NCBI RefSeq assembly: GCF_046630445.1
Contig: NC_092340.1
Location: 23,572,001-23,636,000 of the forward strand
Length of the DNA: 64,000 nucleotides
Direction of reading: 5' to 3'
Source of the DNA: Rutidosis leptorrhynchoides
Taxonomy: Eukaryota; Streptophyta; Magnoliopsida; Asterales; Asteraceae
This document shows, piece by piece, positions 10,694 to 23,488 of this stretch. Each line of letters starts with the position of its first letter. Position 1 is the first letter of the stretch. A program made the position numbers and the translations under genes. The notes beneath the pieces were generated by a model. That model was not told the DNA's origin and made no database searches. It worked only from the letters and a program-made list of their open reading frames with translations.

Positions 10694-13600
10694 TTTTTTT
10701 AAATGCAAGCATAATTTTATTAATATAACGGAGAGTTACAAAAGCCCTATAATCTATACAATATATTATAATGCACCGAATAAATATATACAATTTCATG
10801 GGCGAGGAGGCCATTAACACCACGGAACTTGAAACATCAAGCTGAGAAGAGACAGCCATGCAGTACCGCACTTGCGATGACAAAATTGGCTGACGCTACC
10901 CATTTAACCAAGTGTGAATGGGGAATCCAAGCCATGAATGCGTTATCGGATAGGACTATTGATGTCGATTAACCGATGCCAGATCTCTGATGGTTTGGAG
11001 AGATGTAAAAGAGGGGATTAACTAGCCATTGTTGCCACATGAGTATTGACTTTTTTAATCTCTTGGATATCCATGCGAATGATTGTGTCTGGATTTCGGA
11101 TAGTATTGTGGCAGCACACCATTCTTTTTTGCTAAAGACCATGAGATTTCGGTATTTCCAAATGATGTAAGTGGAAGCCCATTTAATGGCTTGCCAGATG
11201 TAGCTACCATTTTTCGATGTGTTGAGTGAATGATTGTTTGAGGTTATGTCTGTAAGATTGGAGAAGGTGTTGTCGGGGAGGTTCCACCATTGTAGAATTG
11301 CTTTCCAGATGTTGGATGATTTCAAACAATGGAATAGTATGTGATCGACAGATTCTATGTGTAAGTTGCATAGTGGACATAGGATTGAGTCAAGATCGAT
11401 GCCTCTTTTGTCAAGTTCTACACGAGTCGGAATTCTTCCGTGTAGAACTCTCCAGATGAAGATGTTAATTTTTTGGGGTATGAGCTTGTTTCTAGGTGTT
11501 TTAATGATGGATGACGGTGTGTTGTGTTTTAGGTTATCGAGAATTGAGGCTAATGCTTTTGTTGTGAAAATGCCGGTTTGATCTAATTTCCATTTCCAAG
11601 TATCAGGCTTATCGGAGAGGGTGATGGTTGCTACAAGATTGTGTAGTTCTGTTAGTTCGGTAAGAGTTCGTCCATTAGGTGGTCTAGTCCAATTCCATGA
11701 AGTGGTTGAAGCCGGGTTGTTTGACTTGAGTCGATCCGCAACTGAGACACTTTTGTTGGATTCGAGCATATATAGTCTTCGAAATTGATTACAGAATTTA
11801 TCTGTGCCGCACCAGTTGTCATGCCAAAATTTGGTACTGGATCCGTCACCAATGACTTTTGAAATTGAGTTGGTGAAGTTAGCTCCGCAATTATCTGCAA
11901 TTTGTCCTGCCTTGATGATTTCATTCCAAATTGTGCGACCTGCAACATTTCTAGATAAAACGTTAGAGTTAACCCCCCACCCCCCTCCCCATAAATGCTC
12001 GATATGATTTTTACCCACAACGCATTCTTTTCATTAAAAAATCTCCACCACCATTTGCATAATAGGGAGATGTTTTTATACATTAAGGACCCGATGTTTA
12101 ACCCGCCTTTTTCATAAGGTAAAAGGATATGTTCCCATTTGATCCAGCTTATTTTATTATCCGCTTCCGACCCGCCCCAAAAAAAATTTCTTCGTTTTGT
12201 TTCCAGTGTGTTAATTTTTTTAAGGGGTGCATGAAATAGGGAAAAATAATACAAAGGAATACTAGTGAGAACAGATTTGATTAAGGTTAGGCGGCCACCA
12301 AATGAAACCGATTTCGCTTTCCAGTCAGAGAGTCGTTTATCTAATTTTTCGATGATTGGCTGCCATGTGGAAGCTTTTGTAGAAGAAGTGCCGATTGGTA
12401 GTCCCAGGTATGTGAATGGAGTTGAGCCAGGAGAGCAGTCAATATACTTAGCCATATCCTCAACATCCTTTTTTGGAACACCGATTCCATAGAGATTACT
12501 TTTTTTAAGATTTACCTTTAGACCGGATATATTTTCCAAACATTTTAGTAATTTAGAGATATTCTTTGCGTTACGTTTGCTCCATTCACCAAAAAAGATT
12601 GTGTCATCTGCATATTGGAGATGAGATACCACAATCTTGTCATGGCCAACGTAAATGCCACGGAGTTAGTCGTTTGCGATTGCACGCTTAGAGAGGATGT
12701 TGAGACCTTCAGCAGCAATGATGAAAAGAAAAGGAGAGATGGGGTCTCTTTGACGGATACTCCTGCCGGGGAGGAATTCCCTGGTCGGGGATCCATTAAT
12801 AAGGATGGAGATGGAAGAAGAAGAAAGACAAGCACGGATAAAGTTGACCCATTTGGTGCCGAAACCCATATACTTCATAGTGTCAAAAAGGAAGTCCCAT
12901 TCTATGCAATCAAATGCTTTCTCGAAGTCAACTTTGAATATGAGACCTTTTTGTTTTTTCCTTTTGAGTTCGTCAATTATTTCGTTTGCGATCAAGACAT
13001 TATCAAGGATATTTCGCCCTTTTAGGAAGGCTATTTGTTCGATGCCAATTATCTTATGAATTACTTTTGAGATGCGGTTTGCGAGAATTTTGGTGAGGAT
13101 TTTATAATAGCTTCCGATTAGACAGAGTGGTCGGTATTCGTTAAATTCGATTGGGTTGGCTTTCTTAGGGATTAGTGTGAAGAAAGAGGCGTTGCATCCC
13201 TTAGATATTTCGGTGTTACACCAAAACCAATCTAGGGCATTAATGAGATCCTCTTTAATCAGCCACCAATATTTTTTGAAGAATTTCATGTTGAAGCCGT
13301 CAGGCCCGGGGGCCTTTGAGCTATCACAATCATGAAGTGCATCCCATATTTCATTTTCGGAAAATTGAGCTTCAAGAAGGAGGTTATCTGCATGGGATAT
13401 ATAGGAACGGTGAGGATCCTTTTCGTTTTTTGGATGTGAAAAGTGTTTCAAAGTATTTGAGTGCTTCGTTTTTTATTATGTTGGGTTCCTCCGACCATGA
13501 ACCGTTAAATGATATGCCTCGGATGTTATTTTTATTTGTACGTCTTTTAATGTAGTTATGAAAGTATTTGAAATTTTCATCACCTTCGAGGTTCCATTTA

Positions 13601-14879
13601 ATGCGTGCCTTTTGTTTAAGCATATTAGTCTTCTTTTTTTCTTTTTCAAAGTGTTGTATTTTATCGTTTAAGCAAGTTTTTCTTTCAGATTCTGTAAGTG
13701 GTCTAGATTCCGCGATTTTTTCCCAATCATTGGATGCGTTCAAGTGCATTTTAATTTCATTGTCAAGTTGTTTAACTGTTGGCTACACTTTTTAAGTTCG
13801 AGTTTAATGTTTTTTAGTTTGTTCCGAAAAATACAATCAGGACGGTTACCAGCTACAGGGAGGAGCCATGTAGTTTTTACAATTTCGTCGGCATTTTCTA
13901 GGTTTAGCCAATTATTAAAGACTCATGTAGGTTTTGGGCCGAAATCAACGAATGAGTTTTTGAGAATGATCAGACAGTGGTCTGAGAGGTCTCTATCTAG
14001 GGTTTTTGAGGAGATGTCGGGCCACAATTTTAGGACGCTTTCAGAGACGAGAAAACGGTCGAGTTTACTGAATTTCAATTTATTGATGCAAATACGGGTG
14101 AATTTTTTACCACCAAGTGGGAGATCGATGAGATTAGCACAATTTATGAAGTTGTTAAAATTGTCAGCCCAGGTTTGATTAAAGATACAATTGGGGCGTT
14201 CGGATTTGGATCTAACTTCATTAAAATCGCCAAATAATATGTGGGGGACGTTAATGTGGTTGATTAGGGTTGAGAGTTCGGTCCAGAACTTGAGTTTTTT
14301 TTATGAGAGTGTGGGCCATATACATTTACGAATGCCATGTCAGTATCATACCCCGCCCATTTCCCTTTAATAGCGACAAAGAATTCCCCTTCTAAGGCTT
14401 GTTCGAATATAAAAGTGGCTGGGTCCCAAATTAAAAGTAAGCCCCCTGATGCACCTATTGCATCTTTTTGTACGAACATAAGGTTTGAGCTATGCCAAAA
14501 GGATTCGATTAGAGAGTCAGGTGCCTGGGCACTTTTGGTTTCTTGTAGTCCTAGGATAACCGGTTTTTCCTCATTACATATTTTTTTAAGCCATTTAATT
14601 TTACCCGAATTGTCCCACGTCCCGAATATTAAGAGATATGCAAGACATTAGAAGAACTTACAAACGAGTGGAGGAATGGAAGATCACTGATCAGCGGTCC
14701 AATGGATACCCAGACCCCGACCGAAATCGTTGGTGTTGAGGGAGCTGGTAGAGTTCACTTTGGAGTAGGTCCCTCCTTTTTTAACTAAGTTACCCGAGGT
14801 TTTTGAAGAAGAAGTCGCCTTTCGAGTGAGGTGCGACAGTTTTAGCTTTTGCCCGCTTCTTGCGCATTGTTTAATATAC
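10694..14879 (-). mobile_element. LINE (L1 clade), 5'-truncated, unit A only
   Basis: A 4186-bp insertion flanked by the 14-bp duplication atattaattacatt at 10680-10693 and 14880-14893, with one copy in the empty site of unit B (near 48415-48428). Read on the minus strand, the 3' end carries a short poly-A tract (poly-T at the left). Plant L1 elements are usually around 6 kb, so the 5' part (ORF1 and perhaps the very start of ORF2) is missing or reduced. The coding region keeps an apurinic endonuclease, a reverse transcriptase and a zf-RVT domain but is broken. It inserted after the units separated. Confidence 0.93.
10969..14651 (-). pseudogene. LINE ORF2: endonuclease, reverse transcriptase, zf-RVT (broken)
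   Basis: Order on the minus strand: endonuclease (about 14651-13800; LQETKSAQAP and GGLLLIWDP), linker, reverse transcriptase (13451-11990; SSKAPGPDGF, the LIPKKANP block, FEKAFDCIEWDFL, catalytic YADD at LQYADDTIFFG), then zf-RVT (about 11440-11270; INIFIWRVLHGRIPTR and CPLCNLHIESVDHILFHC). The frame is interrupted by an in-frame stop between the RT palm blocks near 12663, a frameshift in a C-rich run near 11980, and at least one more frame change near 13450. The RT catalytic motif is intact but the protein is not translatable as one piece. Confidence 0.9.
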
Positions 14880-14893
14880 ATATTAATTACATT

Positions 14894-17451
14894 ATGAGCC
14901 CATAAAATAGTTTAGTTGAGAAATATAAGGTGCTATTTGTTTTTTAACTTTTTTTTTTGTCAGATATGTAGAGAAAATGTTGTCTAAAGATCTGTATGAC
15001 TATTTGTTTTTATGTCTGCAAAATAACTTAATTTATTTGCATCACTAAGAAGCATATTCGAGTTTGCAGACAGAATAAAACAATATTTCTACTTATGTCT
15101 TCAAACAATATATAGTAAAAACGTTTACGGACACGCATATATAATACTCCATGCATAATAAGATCTACAAAATAAAATCTGGAGACTGAAAAACAAACAA
15201 TACTCAATTATGTTTAAGAAAATGTAACAAAGTAACAAACAACAATTTTAAGTGGGAATTATATTTTGTCGCCATAAAAATGAGAAGAAACTAAGATTTT
15301 ATATTATGTATCATTATTTTTCTAACAAAATAATATGCATTGCCCAGAGAGGAGTTAACCACCTTCATGATTATTTGTCACACACGCGTTAGGAAGAAAT
15401 CACATTGGAAAAACCCCCCAGAGGGTAAATCTAGGGATTTTGTCAATGCCAGAGATCGAACTAGTGACCTTTTAGATCCCAGACTATGTGGGGTACCGTT
15501 CAGACAATGCCTACTTGATTTTCTATTATGTATTGTGTGTTTTAAAATGTGACAATTTAACGTATGACAAAAAAAATTGTCCAAAAAAACGAATATTATA
15601 TAATTAAAGATTTTTTTATCAAAAAATGAACAATCTGAACAAAGATACATCTAAAATTACGCGGCAAGACTGATACTAAAAAACAAAACTCTAACATATA
15701 TGAACAAATATGACAATATTGTATGTTGAATTATTCAAGTTTTTAGTGTGTATAATGAACTTTGAAGAGTCCACAATCACTACGCGAGATGATCATTGGT
15801 TTGGTGAATTGAAGCTGGTCTTAGGTGTAATAGGACTCCCAGTTATTGTATGCGATCGTATACTGAGGTGCTCCCAGCCAGTTGTTGATATTGCATGTAT
15901 TACAATTACAATAAAACGATGATTCTTGATACCTTATTATAAAAATGAAACCAATAAAAATATCAAGATATATTACACAAATAGAAAGTTTGAATTGTTT
16001 ATACACCATGATTGTTTAAACTTTATTCTATATAATAATACGACGCACAACATTTTTATAATATAGACCGTATCAATTACGAATGTCTAATTTTTAGATT
16101 TAGGCAGAGATTGTAATCTACTAATCATATACACTCGATCCTTATTTTGATCGATTATTGTACATGAACATATCTACATTGATATATAGAAGCAACCCAG
16201 ATCATTACCCTCTAAAATAGATCTTGCATATGAGTATTTATCATAGAAGGTGATTCGTACGTTATTTAAAAAGGAAGAGAAAAAAAATAAAAATAAATCT
16301 AAACGTGTGCTTATAATGTACTCCGTAATTTTATAAAGTACATATAAAAGAACGACATATCACTTTTATTTATTTTGCAAATAATTTAGTGACTGGTGTA
16401 TGGACATAGTTAGATTCTTAATGTTTAACAACACGTGCCCTACGATACGGGTACACATCTAATCGAATTGGCATGTGGGCACAAACCAAAGTGCAAATGG
16501 CAAAATGGGCTACGCAATCAAACAAATCACTTTTTTTTTCATTTGCTACTTGGAGTAATCAACACTAGAAAACAAAACTTAAAACAGCTTCTTGTTGGGG
16601 GTTATAAACCAATCAGAATCAGAATCTAAAACATTCGTGAATCATGAATGTAAGAGTAATATTTAACTTTATCCAAATTACTCTAGTAGTCTAATAAAGT
16701 ACTCCTAATCATAACCATGGAAAAAAAAAAAAATTATATCAATCATAAAGGAAAATATGGAATAGACTTGATTTTTTTTCTTAAAAAAAAAACCACAAAT
16801 CAAGTAGTCAACGGGATGAATTTACACATGTGTAAAGTTTAGAGATGAACAAGACTCAAAAGTTCAAATGAGCTCAAATTTCTAAAAGGACTTTTTAATA
16901 ATCTATTCTTTTACAAATTTTCTCATAAATCAAATTACAAAAATTATTAATCAAATACTTGTATCACAAATCAGTTTAGTATGTACTAAAAAATTCAATA
17001 TCTATACGGGTGCATTTTTTAAGTTTTGAGCATTGACTTTAAATTCATGAGACGACATTGACTAATAGTATGGTAAAAAGAGAATGATTTTACTTTTAAA
17101 GTATCTACTAAAGATAACTATTTTTACTCCGATATATACAATTTAATCGAGTTTTTTTTACCCTTATTAAAACCATTAACTATATATTTGTAAAAATTTA
17201 GCTGGTTAGCTCTTTATTATGTTCCTTTTGAAGTTGTCAATTTATAATGTCGTATAGTTCATGATTGTTATCACATACTTTTAAAGGAATGAAATTATGT
17301 ATAAGACCTCCGAAATTTTTGGTCCTTGACAAAAAACCCCCACTAATATCGACCTTGTTTCCGGCATGTGAGTGAATAACATGCATCCATGTGCAGGAAC
17401 GCATGATAACTTATTTATTTGCAATTCTGATAGATATATATATATGATAAA
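14894..17451. other. Intergenic with a SINE-like block (A)
   Basis: AT-rich, no gene that I can support. At about 15345-15530 there is a tRNA-like SINE remnant on the minus strand: complement of 'agagatcgaactagtgacc' gives a box B-like ttcgatctct, with a head reading caagtaggcattgtctgaac. The block is shared with unit B (about 48880-49065). The small open frame around 15710-15922 changes residues freely between the copies and is probably not a gene. Confidence 0.5.
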
Positions 17452-17492
17452 ACTAGTGAAATTATCCGTGAAACCACGGGTTTATTTAAACG
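17452..17492 (-). mobile_element. Helitron-like 3' terminus, minus strand (A)
   Basis: On the minus strand, a perfect 5-bp hairpin (CCGTG/CACGG, 17466-17479) is followed by about 9 bases and then CTAGT at the complement of 17452-17456. That is the plant Helitron 3' end layout. The element would extend to the right, but I cannot place its 5' TC end. In unit B the hairpin has decayed (near 52647-52680). Confidence 0.45.
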
Positions 17493-19366
17493 AAATAGTT
17501 TAATGATATGTTTTAAGTATTAAATGAACGTAAATGCTAAAGTCATTTAGTTTAATGACCAGTGGAACCACATAGTTCGACTAAGAAACTCGTCAGCTGA
17601 ATATTTCATCAAACACCTAAAATGCATATTAAACAATCCACATACAATCATAAGAGATAATATTGGTTATCATTTTATTTTAAAAGTGTAAATTAAAATA
17701 TAAATTTAAAATTGATTTTCTTATGTCTCGCTTTTATACCTTCTCGTACCCAATTCAAAATAATTAATTAAAATAATTCAAAGTTATTTAATTTTAATAA
17801 TTAAAATAATTATTAATAAGATTTAATAATAATTATTAATAAAAATAATTATTAATAAAATTTAATAACAATAATTAATTAAATAAGATTTAATTTTAAT
17901 TCAAAATTATTTAGATTAATGACATCACCCACCATGCTTAGATTCTTTTTCTTTTTGATTTTTTCTTAATAAATAAATTAACCTAATAATGACATCATCA
18001 TCATTATAGGATTTTAATGGAAACTATAGATAAAACATATTTTCAGTTTGGCTAAATACTAAATAATCAAAGGTATTTTTTATATGGGTTTAATTACCTT
18101 ATACTATTTACGCCCGGAATGTAGGGCTCTGATTGGCCCAATTTTACTGTTCAACTTTCACAATTTTTTATTTTTATTTTTTTATTTTTTGCCTTTAAAG
18201 GTGAATTCTTTGAAAAAAAAAATTGTAGATGACTATATTATTGTTTTCTATGAATTTGTTTGTCAAGAATTGTACACGACTATATTATTGATTCGAAGTA
18301 TATACTTTTTTTAGCTCTAAGGATGAATTCTTTGATAAAAAAAAAATTGTAGGCAACTATAATTTTGGTTTCCGCAAAATCTAAGGGTGAATTTTTTGGT
18401 CAAAAAATGTATACGACTATATTATTGATTTCGGAGTATATACTAACGTATATATTACATATTTGAGGTTAAAATTTTTTGTTATCACAACATTAGAAAA
18501 CATGCATAACAAATATGTTTGATATTTGATACTTCATTATTATTTTGTAACTAAATAATTTTTATCTTAATTTTAATGAGTAACATTTTAAAAACGAGTT
18601 ATATGTTAATTATTTATGAAAATTCAATTTGATACATTAAAAAATGTTACCTTTTAAATATGAATATTAGATAGTTTGGTAATTTTCGCCCAGCGTAGCG
18701 AACAAGCTATTTCTCTTGTTTTATTCAATTCATATCTGTAACCCAAATTCATCATCATCGGAAAAAAAAACCCAATTTTTCCCTTACGACAGTATAAGAG
18801 CACTAGGTGTCCGTGTTCATTTTCCGGTATCCATTTTTCAGTGTCTATTTCAAGGTCGAAAATGGACCTTGAAATGTTTGAAGTGGGGTGTCTTTCGGTG
18901 TCTTAGGTTCAAAGTCTTGGTGAGAGAATATATGACTTGGACCAATAACAAAATTAAATAATAAAAAAAAACATAAAATCAAGTTTCACACCGTCGATTG
19001 GCCGACGGCGAATAACCGACGGCGGAATAGACGACAACCGACAGTGGGACGGTATCCAAATTTCCAGCGTCGATGAGCGATTCTTCGAGCGACGATGTGA
19101 ATACCGTGTGCTCTAACAACCATAAAATCTAAAGGGCATACATATATTATCTGTTCCAATCGCAAATCGCAAGAAATCCATCCAATGGCAGCAAATCGTA
19201 AAAATCGAAAAATCAGTGCAATCGCAATCGTTGGATTAGAATATACGTGAATAGGAAGCACTAACTATAAAATAAAATGGAAGGGTATTTGAATTGAAAT
19301 CAGGCCGGGTCCAATGACGGGGGATAATAGGGGTTAGAGGGGGCTATGGCCACCTCACAAGTAAGA
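17493..19366. other. AT-rich repeat-derived stretch, no gene (A)
   Basis: The stretch contains a simple aataatt-rich zone (17750-17900) and several related segments starting 'aaggtgaattctttg' (around 18199, 18321 and 18365) that look like short internal duplications. A hairpin-like sequence 'cgcccagcgtagcg' is at about 18687. I see no conserved coding sequence. The counterpart in unit B carries the solo LTR and hAT insertions. Confidence 0.5.
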
Positions 19367-19374
19367 CTTAGAGC

Positions 19375-20042
19375 TAGGAATGGCAATGGATCGGATATGG
19401 ATCGGGTGATGCCGTATCCATATCCATATTCATTTAGTTTTTGTTCATCCATATCCATATCCATTTAATTTCATGTCATCCATCCATATCCATATCCAAT
19501 GGATTAAGCGGGTTAATGGATATCCATTGAATATTCAAATAATGTTATATTATCTCCTAATATGCGATGAGAACAAAAACGCAGTATAGCAAAAATAAAT
19601 ATAGCATGACATAATTATAATTTATCCACAAAAAAGTGTAATCTTCATCGAAGATAAAACACAATTTGTTGAATTTACTATTAAACATAGATTATGAAAA
19701 ATTGAATATGTAATATGTATGTTTATTTTGTTAGATATATGTATTTTATTATAACATATCATAGTTTTTCATTATAAGGTTGAGAAGTAAAATGTAAATT
19801 TAACAGTAAATGAATTTGCAATAGTAGATATGTAAGCATATATCTATATTTATGTATTTGTATATGTATTTCGGGTGTAAATGGATATATCAATGGATGA
19901 AAATTTTCATCCATATCCATATCCGTATCCATTTAGGTTCATTCATATCCGTATCCATATCCATTTAAGTTCATTCATATCCATCACGAAGCGGGTGGAT
20001 CGGGTGGATGTCCATCGGATCGGGTGACCATTGTCATCCCTA
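19375..20042. mobile_element. hAT-type MITE, unit A only
   Basis: A 668-bp insertion with 8-bp target-site duplication CTTAGAGC (19367-19374 and 20043-20050), single in unit B. The ends are imperfect inverted repeats: TAGGAATGGCAATGG at left and CATTGTCATCCCTA at right. Subterminal regions are packed with ATCCATATCCAT-type repeats on one side and GGATCGGGTG repeats, as expected for transposase-binding clusters of hAT elements. There is no coding capacity. Confidence 0.88.
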
Positions 20043-20338
20043 CTTAGAGCTATGAAATTCATATTGGTATATAACTAACAAATAGATAACATTTACCCTT
20101 TTGGTCCCTCATAAATAAAAGAACTAACATTAATACATCAATATATTGATATATGTCATATTTACTTTTATCAATATTTCATAAACTTCAATTTTATTTT
20201 AAACTCTACGTATCAAATCGCCATTGTTTAGAAAATAACAAAAAATAAAAAAGATAACAATAATAAGTACAAGTATTTTGAGCATTATATAACGGTTCAA
20301 CAATGAATATAATTAATAATAATGATACATGTGAAGTT

Positions 20339-20507
20339 GTGATGTGGTACAGCGATTGGTGGTCTGCCTCTTTTAGGAGAGGTCAGGAGTTCGACCCCGG
20401 TTGGCTACATATTAACCCACAATTTCATCTCTGCAATGAAGTTTCACCCACGGCACCTTTCACACATCGCGTTGGAGGGTAAAGGGGAGGGGGTTTTTAC
20501 CGCCCAT
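20339..20507 (+). mobile_element. SINE, 5' part, cut by an Athila-like insertion (A)
   Basis: A tRNA-like head has a box A-like tggtacagcgattgg and box B GAGTTCGACCCC, followed by a body ending in 'ccgcccat'. At 20508 the sequence switches to the Athila-like LTR. The unit B copy (60090-60361) continues past this point, so the unit A SINE is interrupted and its 3' part is not seen in the window. Confidence 0.75.
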
Positions 20508-20689
20508 TGATCGTTCCTTAATTGTCACGATTATTTACGACTAATTACGCAAAATTAACTTTAAGTGAGTGAAAAAGAAGATACTTTCATGGGATTTTGT
20601 GTTTTACAGGTATTAAAGATGTTGGTGCGAAAGATAGTGCAAAATGGCGATTAAAAGTGGAAGATGGACAAGATTTGAAGAGGAAGGAA

Positions 20690-20694
20690 TCAGG
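20690..20694. repeat. Target-site duplication TCAGG of the nested gypsy element
   Basis: TCAGG precedes the 5' LTR here and follows the 3' LTR at 29414-29418. It shows the gypsy element inserted into the Athila-like LTR. Confidence 0.9.
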
Positions 20695-23083
20695 TGTAAC
20701 ATCCCGCGTTTTTCCGTTAAATTTATTTTTAACACCGTCTTTTTCTTTTAAATAATACCTTTCGTTATTTAAATTCGTAGTTTCCGTTGACTAACGTTCA
20801 TAATAATTCCGTCATTTAATTATAACATCTCTCGTTAACTTGCGTTTTAAAAATATTCGATCGGTTAAATCCCGCACCCGCTTTGAAACTCGAGGGACCG
20901 GAGTTGCCAAATGGGCAAACTAGTTGACTAGGTCAACTAGTCAACCCATTTCATCCATTCCATCATCTCCCTCATCCCTTTTCTCTCCATCTCAAGAACA
21001 CACACACAAACCCATTCCATTCATTCATCATCTAAATTCAATCTTGGAAGCTCACAACAAATCCGATTACATATTTGGAATCCTCTCTTCATCCTCTACA
21101 ATTTGATACCAACTTCATCTCGTTTGGGTAACATTTCTAAAACTCTAGATTTCTCTAAATTCGTGTTTTTGATTTGAAATGGTGTTAGTTAGTGTCTATG
21201 GCTCAAGTCTAACATGAATATATGTTTGGTTTGCTCGATTTGTTGTTTTTGGAGTAACTAGCATGAACTTGAAATGGGTTTGCTTAATCCTTGATTTTGG
21301 ATGAGTTAATGTTGTTAGATTGTTAAAGTGCATGTTTTAATTGTGTTACTAGTATCACTAGCTTCGTTTTGATGCGTAGGTTGATTAAGAAAACTTCAAA
21401 AACATGAATATTGATTTTGTGATGTTTGACTAGGGTTTGATAGTTCTTGACATGAACTTTTGATGCTTGAATGCCATGGAATGTTAATTGTTAGTGATTA
21501 GTTGTAATGTATGCTTAATTACCTTCGAAACGGCATATCGTATGTGTAAATTGGATTCCCGAAACTTAAAATGCAATTGATGAACTTGAAACTTTGAAAA
21601 TGGACTTTTAAACGATCACTTGACGAGAAATCGGTTATGGAAAATGTTGTTTTTGTTTGATGAAACATGTTTAGTTGTGTTCCTTGTCAAAAGAGCTTTC
21701 CAACGGTATAAGATACGCTTCCTAATTGTTTACGGTTTGAGTTTTGCGTTTGTTTGAAATTTTACCAAGCCTTGAACAAGTGAAACAGGCCAGGGACCAG
21801 GCCACGGCCATTGTCGCGCCGCGGAGCAATTTGTCGCGCCGTGGCCCAAAGGGTGATTTTAGAACATGTTTTTCAAGCTTTCTGACCTTCAACATAGGCA
21901 TTTGTCGCGCCGCGGAGCAATTTGTCGCGCCGTGACAATTGCCTGTTTCATCCGAACTTCAGCAAACTTGTTTTGGCCATAACTTTTTGACCGTAACTCC
22001 GTTTTCGATGAATCAAATATCGTTGGAAACGTAATAAGATTTCCTTTCTAATGGTAAGGTTTTGAAATGTCAACTCAAACTTTATTACAATCATTCTAAC
22101 ATGCTTTTATACTTGATTCTTGCATGAAACTTGACAACGTGATTCACATGCTATACTATTCGAGTCGTAACGAGCCATAGGACTAATTGAACACATTTCA
22201 CCCGACCTTGTGTCGTAACCGGTTAATTGATATAACTTACTTGTTTAGGTCAAGGCTAAGCAACTTTCATGCACACGTTTACTTGTTGAAGTACTTTTAT
22301 ACTCGTGCACTCGAGGTGAGATCATAGTCCCACTTTTACTCTTTTTGAACTTATATTTGGGATGAGAAAACATAAACGATTCTTTTGAACTAAGTGAACA
22401 CAAGAACGGGAAAACAAACATTCTACATACGAGTTTAGAACAAAAATCCTCAATTCGATTATCATTAGTTACACTTGCCGGGTGTAAGCGAGAACTTATG
22501 TTATATGGCCATATGGGTTGACAACCCTCATCCTTGACGATTCGCTACCGTCTACGGATGAAATATATTTTCGAGAATCAGTGTTTGTTCTAGCACTAAG
22601 TGATGGGGTATACAATGGAAGGAATGTTAAGCTTTGATAATTGGGTGCTCGTGAAACAAACTTTTGGAATGTATTACTATTATTTCATTGATGCAAATCT
22701 TGTGGTTCACTTGTACTTACTTACTTAAACCTATGATTTCACCAACGTTTTCGTTGACAGATTTCTATGTTTTTCTCAGGTCTTGCACGATATGTGAAAC
22801 ATGCTTCCGCTTACTATTTGATACTTGCATCCGATGTCGAGTATACATGCATTTCATGGAGCGTCTTTTGACTTTACTTTAAACCGTGTCGCCTAGATTT
22901 CAATCGTATCTATAACGTTGTAACTTAACTTTTGGTTGAACAATTCTTGTAAACTTTGAAACAATCTTTATTTTGAAATGAAGGCGACATATTTTGGTCA
23001 AACGTTATCTTAAAGACTTATAATCAGGTAATGGGACCCACGTAGCCGACGCCGTCACTTGACGATTTGTCGGGGTCGCTACA
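20695..23083 (+). repeat. 5' LTR of nested gypsy element
   Basis: TG...CA ends, 2389 bp. It contains four copies of TTGTCGCGCCG (21811, 21831, 21902, 21922) in a CG-rich patch within AT-rich surroundings, immediately before a 'gccataactttttgaccg' block. Confidence 0.92.
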
Positions 23084-23488
23084 GGTGGTATCAGAGCCTT
23101 GGTTGTAGGGATTTAGAGTTCATTTGTGTTCACCCCGAGTCATAGCGTACATAGGTGAATCTAGACTACAACCGGCATATAGACTGAAGTAGGAATTATT
23201 TGACTAATTGTGCATTTATACTCGAACTCTTCTATCATATCTAACTCGTATTCGATCTTGATCTTACGTTGATAAATTTTGTTGGTGCGCCACTTTGACT
23301 TTATGAAGTAATGTTAAATGCACATGAGAATCAGGGTAATATAATTTCCGGGATTATATTACGGTGATTCACATGGACGTTCCGACATTATGACATAGAG
23401 AATTTAAGGCGAGTCAAGGAAAAATTTTCTCTCTATCCTTATTCCATGTCACGGTTAGTATTGTTGAAAATACTAACCAACGATATTC

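Larger units (their letters stand above)
1..20507. repeat. Tandem duplication unit A (left edge beyond window)
   Basis: This block matches 32985 to about 60257 in the same orientation and order, with scattered substitutions, short indels and homopolymer-length changes. It carries one JOX-like gene and the same background repeats as unit B. It differs from B mainly by insertions with target-site duplications: SINE 8797-8940, LINE 10694-14879, hAT MITE 19375-20042. Colinearity stops at 20507, inside a SINE, where an Athila-like LTR begins. The unit already starts within a Harbinger transposase at base 1, so its true left end is outside the window. It could be a real tandem duplication or two haplotypes placed in series by assembly; the sequence alone does not decide. 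Confidence 0.93.

Noticed and set aside
15710-15922. 70-aa frame on +, also at 49247-49456
   Set aside because: Between the two units it changes residues freely over its second half and matches no family I recognise, so it looks non-coding.
16435-16629. 64-aa frame shared by both units (51671 in B)
   Set aside because: The frame shifts and changes its end between copies because of a one-base difference; no recognisable domain.
21744-22882. Small frames inside the gypsy LTRs (repeated at 27254-29212)
   Set aside because: They lie within LTRs and are duplicated only because the LTRs are; no domain recognised.
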